Source of the DNA: Ruegeria sp. TM1040
Lineage (GTDB): Bacteria > Pseudomonadota > Alphaproteobacteria > Rhodobacterales > Rhodobacteraceae
DNA: 64,000 nt
Assembly (NCBI RefSeq): GCF_000014065.1
Contig: NC_008044.1
Span: 271,501 to 335,500 of the forward strand
Direction: 5' to 3'
The position numbers and the translations under genes are program-made. Below, in pieces: positions 42,851 through 52,030 of this stretch. The notes under the pieces were generated by a model. The model saw only the letters and a program-made list of their open reading frames with translations. It did no database searches and had not been told where the DNA came from. Position 1 is the stretch's first letter. The number at the start of each line of letters is the position of its first letter.

Positions 42851-44395
42851 TCAGGGGCGCTGGCGACCGATGGCGGGGGCGTCCTGAAGCTTGGCCTCGT
42901 GGTTGATGACCCAATCGATGGTCTGGTCAAAGGGCATCGGGCGACCGATCCCGAACCCCTGCACATGATCACAGCCCAGCTGCGCCAAGAGAGCGTGTTC
43001 GCCTGCGGTCTCCACCCCTTCGGCGAGGGTCTTGAGGTCAAGCCGTTCTGCCATGGTCAGAATCGCGGTGATCATCTTCTGCTGCTCGGGATCGTGATCC
43101 GCTTTGGTGACAAAAGACCGGTCGATCTTGATCCGGGACACGCGGAAACGGCGCACGGAGGCAATGGAGGCATGACCGGTGCCAAAATCGTCGAGATCAA
43201 TGTGGCAGCCCATCTCGCCCAGGGCGGTGATGTTGCGTGCCACCACCTCGTCCGGCTGATCGGTCATTACCGTTTCCAGCACCTCGATGGTGAGCCGGTC
43301 CGGGGTCAGGCCAAAGCGGTCCAGTTCCCAGCGAATGCGGTTGACCAAGCCGGGATCGCGCAGCTCGTCCGTGGCGAAGTTCACTCCAACCGTTGGCACC
43401 TTGAGCCCAGCGGCATCCCAGGATTTCAGCGCGGTCAGCGCTTGTTCAACCATGACCTGGCTGAGTTTTTGCAGCAGACCGGCATGTTCGAGAGCGGGCA
43501 GAAAAGCCGACGGGGGGATCATGCCTTTGACCGGGTGGCACCAGCGTGCCAGCGCCTCAAACCCCGATACGCGCCCGGTGTCGGTGCAGATCTGTGGCTG
43601 GAACCAGGCCTGGATCATACCGTTCTGGAGCGCGGAGGCCGCGTCCTCCATCAGGTTGACGGTGCGGTCCAGATGAACATGCGTGTCACTGGAATATGCG
43701 CGGATGCTGGAGGGGCCGACCACCAGCGCCTCGTCAAGGGCGGCGACCGCGCAATCGAGCCAGCTGCTGCCGGCGTCCTTGGGGACGCGGTGGCGCTGAC
43801 AGATTCCGATCGAGCAGGACACAAAGAGCGATGTGCCCCCGAATTTGATCGGCTCTTCAATCCGGAACTGCAAGCGTCCGGCGAGCTGGATGCAGAGCTC
43901 CAGATCAAGCTGCATGATCGGGGTGAGGCAGATCGCAAAGCGGTTGCGCCCCAGTCGCGCAATGGTGTCGCGATGACGCAGGATCGAGCGCATGCGCTCG
44001 CCCACGCGCTGCATCACGATGTCACCGGCGTCCTGGCCATGGGCGGCCACAAGCGCATCGAATTCGTCGATTTCGACCACCACCAGTGCGGATTTGAGGC
44101 CCGTACCCTCGGTGCGGTCAAACACATCGCGCACATGGGTTTCAAACCCCGGCGCCAGCAGGAATCCGGTCAGCTCGTCCCGCCCCGGTGTAGTTTCGCG
44201 CGATTTGGAAAAACCCCCAAGCACGGCGTAGGTCAGCGGCAATCCAAGGGCCACGGCCAGCAGCGCGGATTCGCCGCCAAACCAGAAGGCGCTGAGGCTG
44301 ATGGCAGGCAGGAAGGCCAGCATCGGCGGCCCGAAGACAACTCGCGACATTCCGTCCCTGACCCGCAGTAGAAGGCGTGAATACGGAAAATTCAT
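42851..44395 (-). CDS. EAL-domain phosphodiesterase with degenerate GGDEF domain
   Basis: From MNFPYSRLLLRVRDGMSR the product is 514 residues (an ATG at 44434 is an alternative). Two N-terminal hydrophobic segments precede a GGDEF-like domain in which the active motif reads GRNRF, so cyclase activity is unlikely. The EAL domain is intact: WFQPQIC, SGFEALARW, the Asn of VNFATDEL, TIEVLETV, DLDDFGTGHAS, KIDRSF, LAEGVET and VQGFGIGRP. It is predicted to hydrolyse cyclic di-GMP to pGpG at the inner membrane. Confidence 0.88.
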   Translation of the reverse strand: MNFPYSRLLLRVRDGMSRVVFGPPMLAFLPAISLSAFWFGGESALLAVALGLPLTYAVLGGFSKSRETTPGRDELTGFLLAPGFETHVRDVFDRTEGTGLKSALVVVEIDEFDALVAAHGQDAGDIVMQRVGERMRSILRHRDTIARLGRNRFAICLTPIMQLDLELCIQLAGRLQFRIEEPIKFGGTSLFVSCSIGICQRHRVPKDAGSSWLDCAVAALDEALVVGPSSIRAYSSDTHVHLDRTVNLMEDAASALQNGMIQAWFQPQICTDTGRVSGFEALARWCHPVKGMIPPSAFLPALEHAGLLQKLSQVMVEQALTALKSWDAAGLKVPTVGVNFATDELRDPGLVNRIRWELDRFGLTPDRLTIEVLETVMTDQPDEVVARNITALGEMGCHIDLDDFGTGHASIASVRRFRVSRIKIDRSFVTKADHDPEQQKMITAILTMAERLDLKTLAEGVETAGEHALLAQLGCDHVQGFGIGRPMPFDQTIDWVINHEAKLQDAPAIGRQRP

Positions 44396-44462
44396 GAGTT
44401 CGAGACCTTTCGACTTCGCCGGTGGTGCAGGCATAGACTAGGTCGCGGGTCTGACTGAGGAG

Positions 44463-45350
44463 TTAACGCAGCTCGGGGATTTCTTCAGTTTCCGTCGAAT
44501 TATCGATATTTTTCAGCGCAAGCCCCGTGAAATCAAAGAGCTTCGGGTCCAGAAGATGCGACGGACGCGCATTCATGAGCGCCCGGAACATCACCTGCCG
44601 CCGTCCGGGGCTGTTTGATTCCCAGGTATCAAGGATCTGTTTCACCTGCTGGCGCTGCAGCCCATCCTGGCTGCCGCAGAGATCGCAGGGAATGATCGGA
44701 TAGTTCATCGCGCGGGCAAATTTCTCGCAATCGGCCTCGGCCACATGTGCGAGCGGGCGAAACACAAAGAGGTCCCCCTCTTCGTTCACCAGCTTTGGCG
44801 GCATCGTGGCGAGGCGCCCGCCGTGAAACAGGTTCATGAAGAACGTCTCGAGAATGTCGTCGCGATGATGACCAAGCACCACTGCAGAGCAGCCCTCCTC
44901 GCGGGCGATGCGGTAGAGATTGCCGCGACGCAGACGCGAGCAGAGCGCGCAATATGTGCGCCCCTGCGGGACTTTATCCATCACGATGGAGTAGGTGTCC
45001 TGGTATTCGATCCGGTGTGGCACCTGCATCTTTTCCAGAAACTCCGGCAGCACCGTCGCGGGAAACCCCGGCTGGCCCTGGTCGAGATTGCAGGCCAAGA
45101 GATCCACCGGCAGCAATCCGCGCCACTTGAGCTCGTAGAGTACGGCCAAGAGCGTGTAGCTGTCCTTGCCGCCCGAAAGGCACACCAGCCATTTTGGCAG
45201 GGAGCCATCCTCGCGCCGTTCAACCATGCCATATTGCTCCACCGCCTCGCGGGTGTAGCGCACGATGCGTTTGCGGAGTTTCTTGAACTCGGTGGTTTGT
45301 GGCGCGCCCTGAAAGAGCGGGTGAATATCGTCGAGATCCTGGTCCAACAT
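44463..45350 (-). CDS. ttcA: tRNA 2-thiocytidine(32) synthetase TtcA
   Basis: From [15 protein letters not shown] the product is 295 residues; an ATG at 45398 is an alternative. The PP-loop [17 protein letters not shown] and the cluster cysteines [11 protein letters not shown] (CxxC) and CDLCGSQDG mark the ATP-dependent, iron-sulfur TtcA enzyme that thiolates C32 of several tRNAs. It lies directly downstream of the EAL gene's 5' side and is divergent from the DUF3833 lipoprotein gene. Confidence 0.92.
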   Translation of the reverse strand: MLDQDLDDIHPLFQGAPQTTEFKKLRKRIVRYTREAVEQYGMVERREDGSLPKWLVCLSGGKDSYTLLAVLYELKWRGLLPVDLLACNLDQGQPGFPATVLPEFLEKMQVPHRIEYQDTYSIVMDKVPQGRTYCALCSRLRRGNLYRIAREEGCSAVVLGHHRDDILETFFMNLFHGGRLATMPPKLVNEEGDLFVFRPLAHVAEADCEKFARAMNYPIIPCDLCGSQDGLQRQQVKQILDTWESNSPGRRQVMFRALMNARPSHLLDPKLFDFTGLALKNIDNSTETEEIPELR

Positions 45351-45484
45351 GTGCGCCCCGTAGCGCCTGTCAGGAGGCTTGCCAAGTAAAACCTGCATCT
45401 CGGCTGCGCAAAGTCAGCGATGATTTTGGATCCGTAGCCACCGCTGGGGCGTATCTATTCGTGAACTGGCAGGGAGAGACCTCA

Positions 45485-46030
45485 ATGAGATATCTGTGGC
45501 GTGCGGCGCTGATGATGGGCGCTTTGGTGGCGATGCTGGGGCTTGCCAACTGCGGGCGGCCCTCGCTCGAGGATGAGAAGCTGAGCGATCAAAAGCTCAA
45601 TCTTGAGGAGTATTTTGACGGCAAAACAGTGGCCTACGGTCAGTTCAAGGACCGCTTTGGCACCGTGCGGCGGCGCTTCAAGGTGGAGATCGACGGCACA
45701 TGGGATGGCGAGCAGCTGAGGCTCAACGAGCGTTTTGCCTATGCGGATGGCTCCAGCGAAACGCGCAATTGGGTGCTCACGAAGACGGGCCCTGACGACT
45801 GGGTCGGCACCGCCGAGGGTGTGCAGGGCGAGGCGCGCGGACGCGAGGTCGGAGACACGTTCAACTGGGCCTACACGATTGATCTGCCACTGCCCGACGG
45901 CGACAGCATGCGAGTCGATTTTGACGACTGGATGTGGCTTCTGGAGGACGGGCGGCTTTTGAACATCGCCTATATGGAGCGCTTTGGCGTGACCCTGGGC
46001 GAGGTCACGATCTTCTTCGAGCAGCGCTAG
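45485..46030 (+). CDS. DUF3833 family lipoprotein
   Basis: From MRYLWRAALMMGALVAMLGLAN the product is 181 residues with a lipobox LANC. The mature part (FDGKTVAYGQFKDRFGTVRRRFKVEIDGTW, WMWLLEDGRLLNIAYMERFGV) fits DUF3833, a lipocalin-like beta-rich family of outer-membrane or periplasmic lipoproteins with unknown ligand. GGGAGAG precedes the ATG. Its stop codon shares the bases CTAG with the convergent yidD stop. Confidence 0.82.
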   Translation: MRYLWRAALMMGALVAMLGLANCGRPSLEDEKLSDQKLNLEEYFDGKTVAYGQFKDRFGTVRRRFKVEIDGTWDGEQLRLNERFAYADGSSETRNWVLTKTGPDDWVGTAEGVQGEARGREVGDTFNWAYTIDLPLPDGDSMRVDFDDWMWLLEDGRLLNIAYMERFGVTLGEVTIFFEQR

Positions 46031-46287
46031 GGCGTGCGTCCGCAGCAGCGGTCGTGCTTCGGGTCCGCGCCCGGAACAGGATCATAGCCCGACCCGCCAA
46101 AAGGGTGACAGCGGCCAATGCGGCGCAGCATCAGATAGGTGCCCTTGAAGGGGCCGTGACGCTCCAGCGCGTCGAGAGCATAGGCCGAGCAAGTCGGCTG
46201 GTACCGGCAGTTAAAGCCGACCCAGGGGCTGAACAGCAGCCGATAGCCACGAACGGGCAGGGCAATGAGGCGGGCGAGAAGGCGCAT
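46027..46287 (-). CDS. yidD: Membrane protein insertion efficiency factor YidD
   Basis: From MRLLARLIALPVRGYRLLFSPWV the product is 86 residues. The family signatures CRYQPTCSAYALDALERHG and GRCHPFGGSGYDPVP are both present. It helps YidC-dependent insertion. It follows rnpA on the same strand, the common rpmH-rnpA-yidD order. A longer frame upstream exists, but the standard start fits the family length. Confidence 0.92.
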   Translation of the reverse strand: MRLLARLIALPVRGYRLLFSPWVGFNCRYQPTCSAYALDALERHGPFKGTYLMLRRIGRCHPFGGSGYDPVPGADPKHDRCCGRTP

Positions 46288-46485
46288 GGACGTGACATAG
46301 GCACTGGCGCATGTCAGCGCAACGTCAATGAGGCGCGGATTTGCGCCGCGCAGCGGCGCCGGGCCCAACGGGGGAGGGGGCTTTTTATTGCACCTGACAC
46401 GGGCGGGAGCCCCCGTGGACAGACGTCTGAGCGGCCCGCCGGTCTGCCCGCCCGCGTACCCTTGCGCCTGTCACGATTCGTGCTG

Positions 46486-46923
46486 TCAGGATCCGTGTAG
46501 CTTGCGCAGCGCGTAGAGGAAGTCTTTTTGCATCTGCTCAAAGGGGCAGGTCGTTGTCTCACCCGCGCGCCCGATGAGCACATAGTCCCAACCCGGTTTG
46601 CCATGCTCCTTGAGCAGGAGCCGCGCGATCTCGCGCAGGCGGCGCTTGGCACGGTTCCGCGTCACCGCATTGCCCACCTTCTTGGAGCAGGTAAACCCGA
46701 CCCGAAGGGAACCCTCATCGCCGCGTTTGCGGCCCTGCACCATCATCGAGCGCGTGCCTTGCTTGCGCGCCCGAGCCGCAGCGAGGAATTCGCCGCGTTT
46801 GGTCAGCAAAACCATCCCCGCCCGCGTTTTTACGGGCTTGGCCGCAGCTTGGGCCTCTTGGGGAGATGATGCACAAACGGACACCGCCGGAGGCTGTATC
46901 CCTTGGTCAGCGGTGCTTGCCAT
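46486..46923 (-). CDS. rnpA: Ribonuclease P protein component
   Basis: From the ATG at 46923, five bases after GGAGG, the product is 145 residues. The ATG at 46944 lacks a good ribosome binding site. The core from TKRGEFLAAARARKQ to the RNR motif RNRAKRRLREIARLLL is typical. The protein subunit helps RNase P mature tRNA 5' ends. The Ala/Gln-rich extension of about 40 residues before the core is unusual in length. It lies 52 bases after rpmH. Confidence 0.92.
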   Translation of the reverse strand: MASTADQGIQPPAVSVCASSPQEAQAAAKPVKTRAGMVLLTKRGEFLAAARARKQGTRSMMVQGRKRGDEGSLRVGFTCSKKVGNAVTRNRAKRRLREIARLLLKEHGKPGWDYVLIGRAGETTTCPFEQMQKDFLYALRKLHGS

Positions 46924-46975
46924 GGGAGCCTCCGGCGGTGTCATGTCCGTCAGAACTGTCGTCTGAGTGCGAAAC

Positions 46976-47110
46976 TTATGCGCTCAGGGACTTACGACCG
47001 CGTGCGCGGCGTGCGTTCAGGATTTTGCGGCCTGCTTTGGTGGCCATACGCGCACGGAAGCCGTGGCGGCGTTTGCGAACCAGGTTCGAAGGCTGATAGG
47101 TGCGTTTCAT
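46976..47110 (-). CDS. rpmH: 50S ribosomal protein L34
   Basis: A 44-codon gene reads [19 protein letters not shown] and continues [23 protein letters not shown], a textbook L34. A GGAG ribosome binding site (GGAGACCGGAGCG) lies just upstream on the minus strand. It heads the rpmH-rnpA-yidD unit, with a good promoter about 75 bases upstream. Confidence 0.97.
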
Positions 47111-47181
47111 CGCTCCGGTCTCCAAATGTTGTCATCGGGTACGGCGCGGAATCGCCCCCCGGGGTCTATCTCGAAGCCCGG

Positions 47182-47210
47182 TCTCTAGACGCCTCCTGCC
47201 GCGCTGTCAA
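47182..47210 (-). promoter_or_regulatory. Promoter of rpmH-rnpA-yidD
   Basis: Read on the minus strand, TTGACA (47205-47210) and TAGAGA (47182-47187) are exactly 17 bp apart. The predicted transcript starts about 65 bases before rpmH. Confidence 0.65.
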
Positions 47211-47576
47211 ACCCATTGCGGTCAATTTCCGCATCCCTTGCCATATTTCTGTTAAAAAACGCAAGCGACCGCGCGGGTGGCCCGTCTTGGGTCGCCCATT
47301 GATCGCCATTTGGCCCTCAGAGATGCGGTGCGCAACGTCAAAACCGGTCACAAAGGGAATCATCTTTGGTGCGTTTTTCGCCCGTTGCGGTGCTGAAATG
47401 TTTCAGTTTTGTCATCAAGGCCCCCAGATCATCACGAAACCGAAACGGGTCATCAAGCGGGCGTGAGGGTGCGCGCATCCCTCTCGCCAGCGCCACATCT
47501 GGGAGGATAGAGCAGTGAGACCCCTCAACACCTTTGTGCAACGGGTGGGTAACGGGCCCAAGCTAAGGATGACACG
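47211..47576. other. Gene-free region between rpmH and the VTT protein gene
   Basis: I see no convincing gene. A short minus-strand frame (47338-47541) lacks a ribosome binding site and family features. No clear plus-strand promoter for the VTT gene was found. Confidence 0.4.
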
Positions 47577-48314
47577 ATGATGAGCGACACCCCTTCTTCT
47601 CCCAAGCGCAAGAACTGGCTGCGGCATCTGCCGCTCGCCCTGGTGGCGGTGGGGGCTCTTGTCGGCGCCGTGACGCTGGGCGATGTGCTGTCGTTTGAAA
47701 CCCTGCGCGACAACCGAGAAGCATTGTTGGCGTTCCGCGACCAGAACTATCTGGGCCTCGTGCTGGTGTTTCTTGTCGCCTATGTCGCCATCGTGGCCTT
47801 CTCGCTGCCCGGGGCTGCAGTCGCCTCGGTTACGGGCGGGTTCCTGTTCGGATTGGTCGCAGGCACCGGCTTGAATGTTCTGGCCGCAACCATCGGGGCG
47901 ATGGCGATCTTTCTGGCGGCGCGCTGGGGGCTTGGCGCGGCGCTTTCTGCCAAGATCGAGTCCAGCGAGGGGCGCATCCGGCGCCTGAAGTCGGCGCTTC
48001 ATGATACCGAGATCGAGGTGCTGTTGCTGCTGCGCCTGGTGCCGGTGGTGCCGTTCTTTGTCGCCAACCTCCTGCCGGCACTGGTCGGGGTGCGCGTGTG
48101 GAATTTCTTCTGGACCACGGCGCTGGGCATTATTCCGGGGGCCATCGTGTTCACATGGATCGGGGTGGGACTCGGTGAGGTGTTCGATCGTGGCGAAAGC
48201 CCAAACCTGAGCCTGCTGTGGGAGCCCCATATCATCGGTCCGATCCTCGGACTTTGCGCGCTGGCGGCGCTGCCGATCCTCATCAAAGCCCTGCGCGGCA
48301 CATCGGAGGTATAA
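47577..48314 (+). CDS. TVP38/TMEM64 (VTT domain) membrane protein
   Basis: The 245-residue protein has about six membrane segments. It carries the VTT/DedA-superfamily core: FSLPGAAVASVTGGFLFG, then the amphipathic LLLLRLVPVVPFFVANLLPALVGV, whose Arg and Pro are typical. VTT proteins are lipid scramblases or transporters. It is followed after three bases by a flavoprotein, a pairing common in proteobacteria and cyanobacteria. ATGATG gives two adjacent possible starts. Confidence 0.88.
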   Translation: MMSDTPSSPKRKNWLRHLPLALVAVGALVGAVTLGDVLSFETLRDNREALLAFRDQNYLGLVLVFLVAYVAIVAFSLPGAAVASVTGGFLFGLVAGTGLNVLAATIGAMAIFLAARWGLGAALSAKIESSEGRIRRLKSALHDTEIEVLLLLRLVPVVPFFVANLLPALVGVRVWNFFWTTALGIIPGAIVFTWIGVGLGEVFDRGESPNLSLLWEPHIIGPILGLCALAALPILIKALRGTSEV

Positions 48315-48317
48315 GAC

Positions 48318-49733
48318 ATGGCTTCGATCAAATGTGATCTGCTCATTATTGGTGCGGGGTCTGGCGGGCTGTCCCTGGCTGCCGGTGCCAGCCAGATGGG
48401 GGCGGATGTCGTGCTTCTTGAGGGCCACAAGATGGGCGGCGATTGCCTCAACTATGGCTGTGTCCCGTCAAAGGCGTTGCTGGCCAGCGGCCATATCGCC
48501 CATACGCAGGCCCATGCGCAGGCGTTTGGCATCGCTGACCAGGCCGCGGAGGTGGATTATGCCGCCGCCAAAGGGCATGTGCAGCAGGTGATCGACACCA
48601 TTGCGCCGGTGGACAGCCAAGAGCGGTTCGAAGGCTTTGGCGTGCGCGTGATCCGCGAGATGGGCCGCTTTATCAGCGCCAACGAGGTTGCAGCGGGCGA
48701 CACCACCATTACTGCCCGGCGGATCGTGGTTGCCACGGGCTCCAGCCCCTTTGTACCGCCGATTCCGGGTCTTCAGGACGTGCCCTACCTGACCAATGAG
48801 ACGCTCTGGGCGCTGAACGAGCGGCCTGAACATCTCATCGTGATTGGCGGCGGTCCGATCGGCATGGAGATGGCCCAGGCGCATCGCCGTCTGGGCAGCA
48901 AAGTCACTGTGCTTGAGGCACAGGCGGCGCTGGGGCGCGATGACCCGGAAGCGGCCGCCTTTGTGCTGGAAAGGCTGCGTAACGAGGGAATCGAGATCCG
49001 CGAGCACACCGCAGCGCAGGCCGTGCGGCAGGAGGCGGGGCGGATCGTGGTGCAAACCAGCGCCGGGACCGTGTCCGGATCGCATCTTCTGGTGGCGGTT
49101 GGGCGCAAACCCAATCTCGATGGGCTCAATCTGGAGGCCGCCGGGGTTGAGGTCGGCCGGGCAGGCATCAAGGTGGGGCCGGACCTGCGCAGCAGCAATC
49201 CCAAGGTCTATGCCATTGGCGATGTGGCCGGGCAGGGGCAATTCACCCATCTGGCGGGCTATCACGCCAGTGTCGTCATTCGCTCCTTGCTCTTTGGTTT
49301 GCCTGCAAAAACCAAGACGAACCATATCCCCCGCGCCACCTACACCGATCCCGAGATCGCGCAGGTGGGGCTGACCGAAGCCGAAGCGCAGGAGACATAC
49401 GCCGCAAAGCTCGAGATTGCCCGGTTCGACTACAGCCACAATGACCGCGCCATCGCGACCCGGCAGGCGGAGGGCTTTATCAAGGTCATGGTGGTCAAGG
49501 GCCGCCCCGTGGGGGCCACGATCGCGGGGCCGCAGGCGGGGGAGCTGATCTCCACATGGTCGCTTGCGATTGCCAATGGGATGAAAATGAGCCAGATCGC
49601 CGCAATGGTTGCGCCGTATCCAACCATCTCTGAGCTTAACAAAAGGGTCGCGGGCGCGTATTTCTCCCCGAGACTCTTTGAAAATTCCGCCGTAAAGCGG
49701 GTTGTCCGGCTGGTGCAACGCTGGCTACCCTGA
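48318..49733 (+). CDS. Pyridine nucleotide-disulfide oxidoreductase (Lpd/MerA-like)
   Basis: The 471-residue protein has the FAD motif LLIIGAGSGGLSLA, the redox disulfide GGDCLNYGCVPSK, the NAD(P) motif VIGGGPIGMEMA and the FAD-binding VYAIGDVAG. The C-terminal segment reads APYPTISEL, so the catalytic His of lipoamide dehydrogenase (HPT) is replaced by Tyr. The terminal Cys pair of mercuric reductase is missing too. Hence it is neither a proven Lpd nor a MerA. It is coupled to the VTT protein gene. Confidence 0.85.
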   Translation: MASIKCDLLIIGAGSGGLSLAAGASQMGADVVLLEGHKMGGDCLNYGCVPSKALLASGHIAHTQAHAQAFGIADQAAEVDYAAAKGHVQQVIDTIAPVDSQERFEGFGVRVIREMGRFISANEVAAGDTTITARRIVVATGSSPFVPPIPGLQDVPYLTNETLWALNERPEHLIVIGGGPIGMEMAQAHRRLGSKVTVLEAQAALGRDDPEAAAFVLERLRNEGIEIREHTAAQAVRQEAGRIVVQTSAGTVSGSHLLVAVGRKPNLDGLNLEAAGVEVGRAGIKVGPDLRSSNPKVYAIGDVAGQGQFTHLAGYHASVVIRSLLFGLPAKTKTNHIPRATYTDPEIAQVGLTEAEAQETYAAKLEIARFDYSHNDRAIATRQAEGFIKVMVVKGRPVGATIAGPQAGELISTWSLAIANGMKMSQIAAMVAPYPTISELNKRVAGAYFSPRLFENSAVKRVVRLVQRWLP

Positions 49734-49750
49734 GACGAGAACGGGGACTG

Positions 49751-51136
49751 ATGTTAAACACGCTTTCGGGCCGATTTCTGATCCTGACGACGGTCTTCGT
49801 GATGTTGGCCGAAGTGCTGATCTTTGTCCCTTCGATCTCCCGGTTTCGGCAGGACTATCTGGAGGACCGACTGGAGCGGGCGCAGATCGCCTCGCTTGCG
49901 CTTCTGGCGGATGACATGATCGAAAGTGACCTGGAGCGGGAGCTGTTGGAAAATGCCGGTGTCTACAACGTCGTGCTGCGGCGGGACGAGATGCGCCAGC
50001 TGGTGCTGTCGTCGCCTATTCCCAGCCCGATCACAGAGACCTTCGATCTGCGCGACGCCAGTGCGCCGACCCTGATCGGCGATGCGTTGACGCGGCTCTG
50101 GTCGCCCGGCAATGAGATCATCCGGGTCATTGGCGCGCCGGTTCGCGACGCAGGCCTCCTGATCGAAATCACCATGGAAACCGGGCCTTTGCGGGCCGCA
50201 ATGATCGATTACGGGTTGCGTATCCTGCTGCTCTCGGCGGTGATCTCCGTGCTGACGGCGGTGTTGTTGTTCATCGCGGTGCGCATGGTTCTGGTGACAC
50301 CGATCAAGGGGGTCATCGGCTATATGCAGCGCTATGCGGCCGCCCCCGAGGATGCGCGTGGGATCATTACGCCCAAGGCCGGGGTGATCGAGCTGCGCGA
50401 GGCCGAAGAGGCGCTGCAAAAGCTTCAGACCGAGCTGACCCATGCGCTCAAACAGCGCGAGCGGTTGGCGCAGCTTGGCGGTGCGGTGGCCAAGATCAGC
50501 CATGATCTGCGCAATATCCTCACTTCGGCGCAACTGTTCACCGACCGCATCGAAATGAGCGAAGACCCCCTGGTGCGACGTCTGGCGCCGAAACTGGTGA
50601 ATTCCATCACCCGCGCGGTGTCGCTCTGTGAAGGCACGCTGGCCTTTGGCCGCGCCGAAGAGCCAGCCCCGACATTTGGTCGGGTGTGCCTGAGCGAAAT
50701 CATCGACGATGTGGCCGAGAGCGAAACCCTCGTGGCATCGGATGTGGACGTGGAGATCTGCAATACGGTGCCGCTGCCGACGATGATCCGCTGCGACAAG
50801 GAGCAGATCTTTCGCGTGATCATGAACCTCGTGCGCAACGCCCGGCAAGCGATCATCGCAACCGGGCGCAATGGGCGCATCACGGTGTCGATGCGCGAAG
50901 AGGAAAACGCATGGTGGGTCGAGGTGGCCGATGATGGCCCGGGCCTGCCCAAAAAGGCGCTCGACAATCTGTTCACCCCGTTTCAGGGCGGTGCGCGCAA
51001 AGGCGGCACCGGACTTGGCCTTGCCATTGCAGCCGAGCTCATCAAGGGCCACGGCGGGCATCTTGCGCTTGCACGGACCGGTCCCGAGGGCACGGTCTTT
51101 GAGATCTGCCTGCCCAAAGGCGATGGCGCGGTCTGA
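49751..51136 (+). CDS. Sensor histidine kinase (orphan)
   Basis: The 461-residue protein has two membrane helices (near residues 8-28 and 158-180) flanking a periplasmic sensor of about 130 residues, then a HAMP-like linker. The H-box is ISHDLRNILTSA with the phospho-His, N-box NLVRNARQAI, G1 DDGPGLP and G2 GGTGLGLA. No response regulator gene adjoins it. It lies 17 bases after the flavoprotein and is probably cotranscribed, which suggests redox or membrane stress sensing, but the signal is unknown. Confidence 0.88.
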   Translation: MLNTLSGRFLILTTVFVMLAEVLIFVPSISRFRQDYLEDRLERAQIASLALLADDMIESDLERELLENAGVYNVVLRRDEMRQLVLSSPIPSPITETFDLRDASAPTLIGDALTRLWSPGNEIIRVIGAPVRDAGLLIEITMETGPLRAAMIDYGLRILLLSAVISVLTAVLLFIAVRMVLVTPIKGVIGYMQRYAAAPEDARGIITPKAGVIELREAEEALQKLQTELTHALKQRERLAQLGGAVAKISHDLRNILTSAQLFTDRIEMSEDPLVRRLAPKLVNSITRAVSLCEGTLAFGRAEEPAPTFGRVCLSEIIDDVAESETLVASDVDVEICNTVPLPTMIRCDKEQIFRVIMNLVRNARQAIIATGRNGRITVSMREEENAWWVEVADDGPGLPKKALDNLFTPFQGGARKGGTGLGLAIAAELIKGHGGHLALARTGPEGTVFEICLPKGDGAV

Positions 51137-51221
51137 TCTAGCAATCCTCCGTCCACTGCGCCCGCCTTTGCTGCGGATCAAGCGGCGTTGTCATAGATGT
51201 GTCAAAAAAGTTCTGATTTGG

Positions 51222-51250
51222 GGTTGCGCCTTCCCAAGGGCAGCTATAAA
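51222..51250 (+). promoter_or_regulatory. Candidate promoter of tRNA-Arg
   Basis: A good -10 box, TATAAA (51245-51250), lies 13 bases before the tRNA 5' end. The best -35 match is TTGCGC at about 51224, giving a short spacer of 15-16 bp. Confidence 0.4.
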
Positions 51251-51262
51251 CCGCGCCCCAGT

Positions 51263-51339
51263 GGACCGATAGCTCAGCTGGATAGAGTACTTGACTACGA
51301 ATCAAGGGGTCGGGGGTTCGAATCCTCCTCGGTCCGCCA
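51263..51339 (+). tRNA. tRNA-Arg (anticodon ACG)
   Basis: A 77-base cloverleaf with encoded CCA: acceptor GGACCGA/TCGGTCC, D stem GCTC/GAGT (one G-U pair), anticodon stem CTTGA/TCAAG with loop CTACGAA (anticodon ACG, read as ICG), T stem GGGGG/CCTCC with one wobble, loop TTCGAAT. It decodes CGU, CGC and CGA. It is a plausible integration site; the gene-poor stretch lies just downstream. Confidence 0.97.
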
Positions 51340-52030
51340 CTACCCCCCCCTCGTAAAACATCAGACGACATTGACCTAGGTGTCATTGACCGATGCAATC
51401 CACCGTTTTGGCGTGTTGCGTTGGCCTGACCTTCCCTTGGGAAAATCAGGGCAGATGTGCAGGTTCAGATTTTGAGCCCGCCGGTTCCTGCTAATCTGCC
51501 CCATATGTCCAAAGGTAGGCGAACGCGGGAGGGGGCGAGGCAATGCTATTCGACCGGTTTGGTGCGGCCCGCAGGCGCAGCCGAGGACACGGCCCGGTCA
51601 AATAAACTGCCCTCGGGGAAGGCCAGAGGCGTTTGGCTCGTCCAAATCCCACTGGCCCACAAAACAGAAGCGGCGGGGCCGCCAGTCCCGCCTTAGTGTT
51701 GCGGTCATTCAATTTTGAAAATTGAGTTCACAGGTTGCGGACAATGCGGCCACTCGTATGTTCGGAGGCAACGACCGAGGGCAGCGGTAAATCCCGTTGG
51801 AAAGTGGCTCGACCGGTCTGTCCAAAGGGGGGCGATCAAACCAAAACCCGGATCACCCCCGCCGCCGAGATCAGAATTCACGCTCAGTTCGCGCGTCAGA
51901 AGCCAGACCCACGGCACAGCGGCCCCAAACAGCTTGATTGGCGCGCAAAGCGTCGCCAGAGTGACAAAGGCCGTGTTCTACTTGGAGAATGTCGGCTATG
52001 CCAATGCAACTCTTTCAAAGTGCCGAATAA
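51340..52030. other. Gene-poor stretch after tRNA-Arg
   Basis: No gene is supported on either strand. Frames at 51705-51917 (minus) and 51715-52086 (plus) lack ribosome binding sites and family features. A palindrome TCAATTTT-G-AAAATTGA lies at 51709-51725. The base composition is patchy compared with the surrounding genes. This may be remnant DNA of an old insertion beside the tRNA. Confidence 0.4.

Noticed and set aside
42899-44371. Open frame of 490 codons opposite the EAL gene
   Set aside because: The minus-strand EAL protein has all family motifs; the plus-strand frame has none.
51453-51490. T-arm-like GCAGGTTCAGATTTTGAG after tRNA-Arg, a possible tRNA fragment
   Set aside because: The T stem does not pair and no anticodon or acceptor arm is present.
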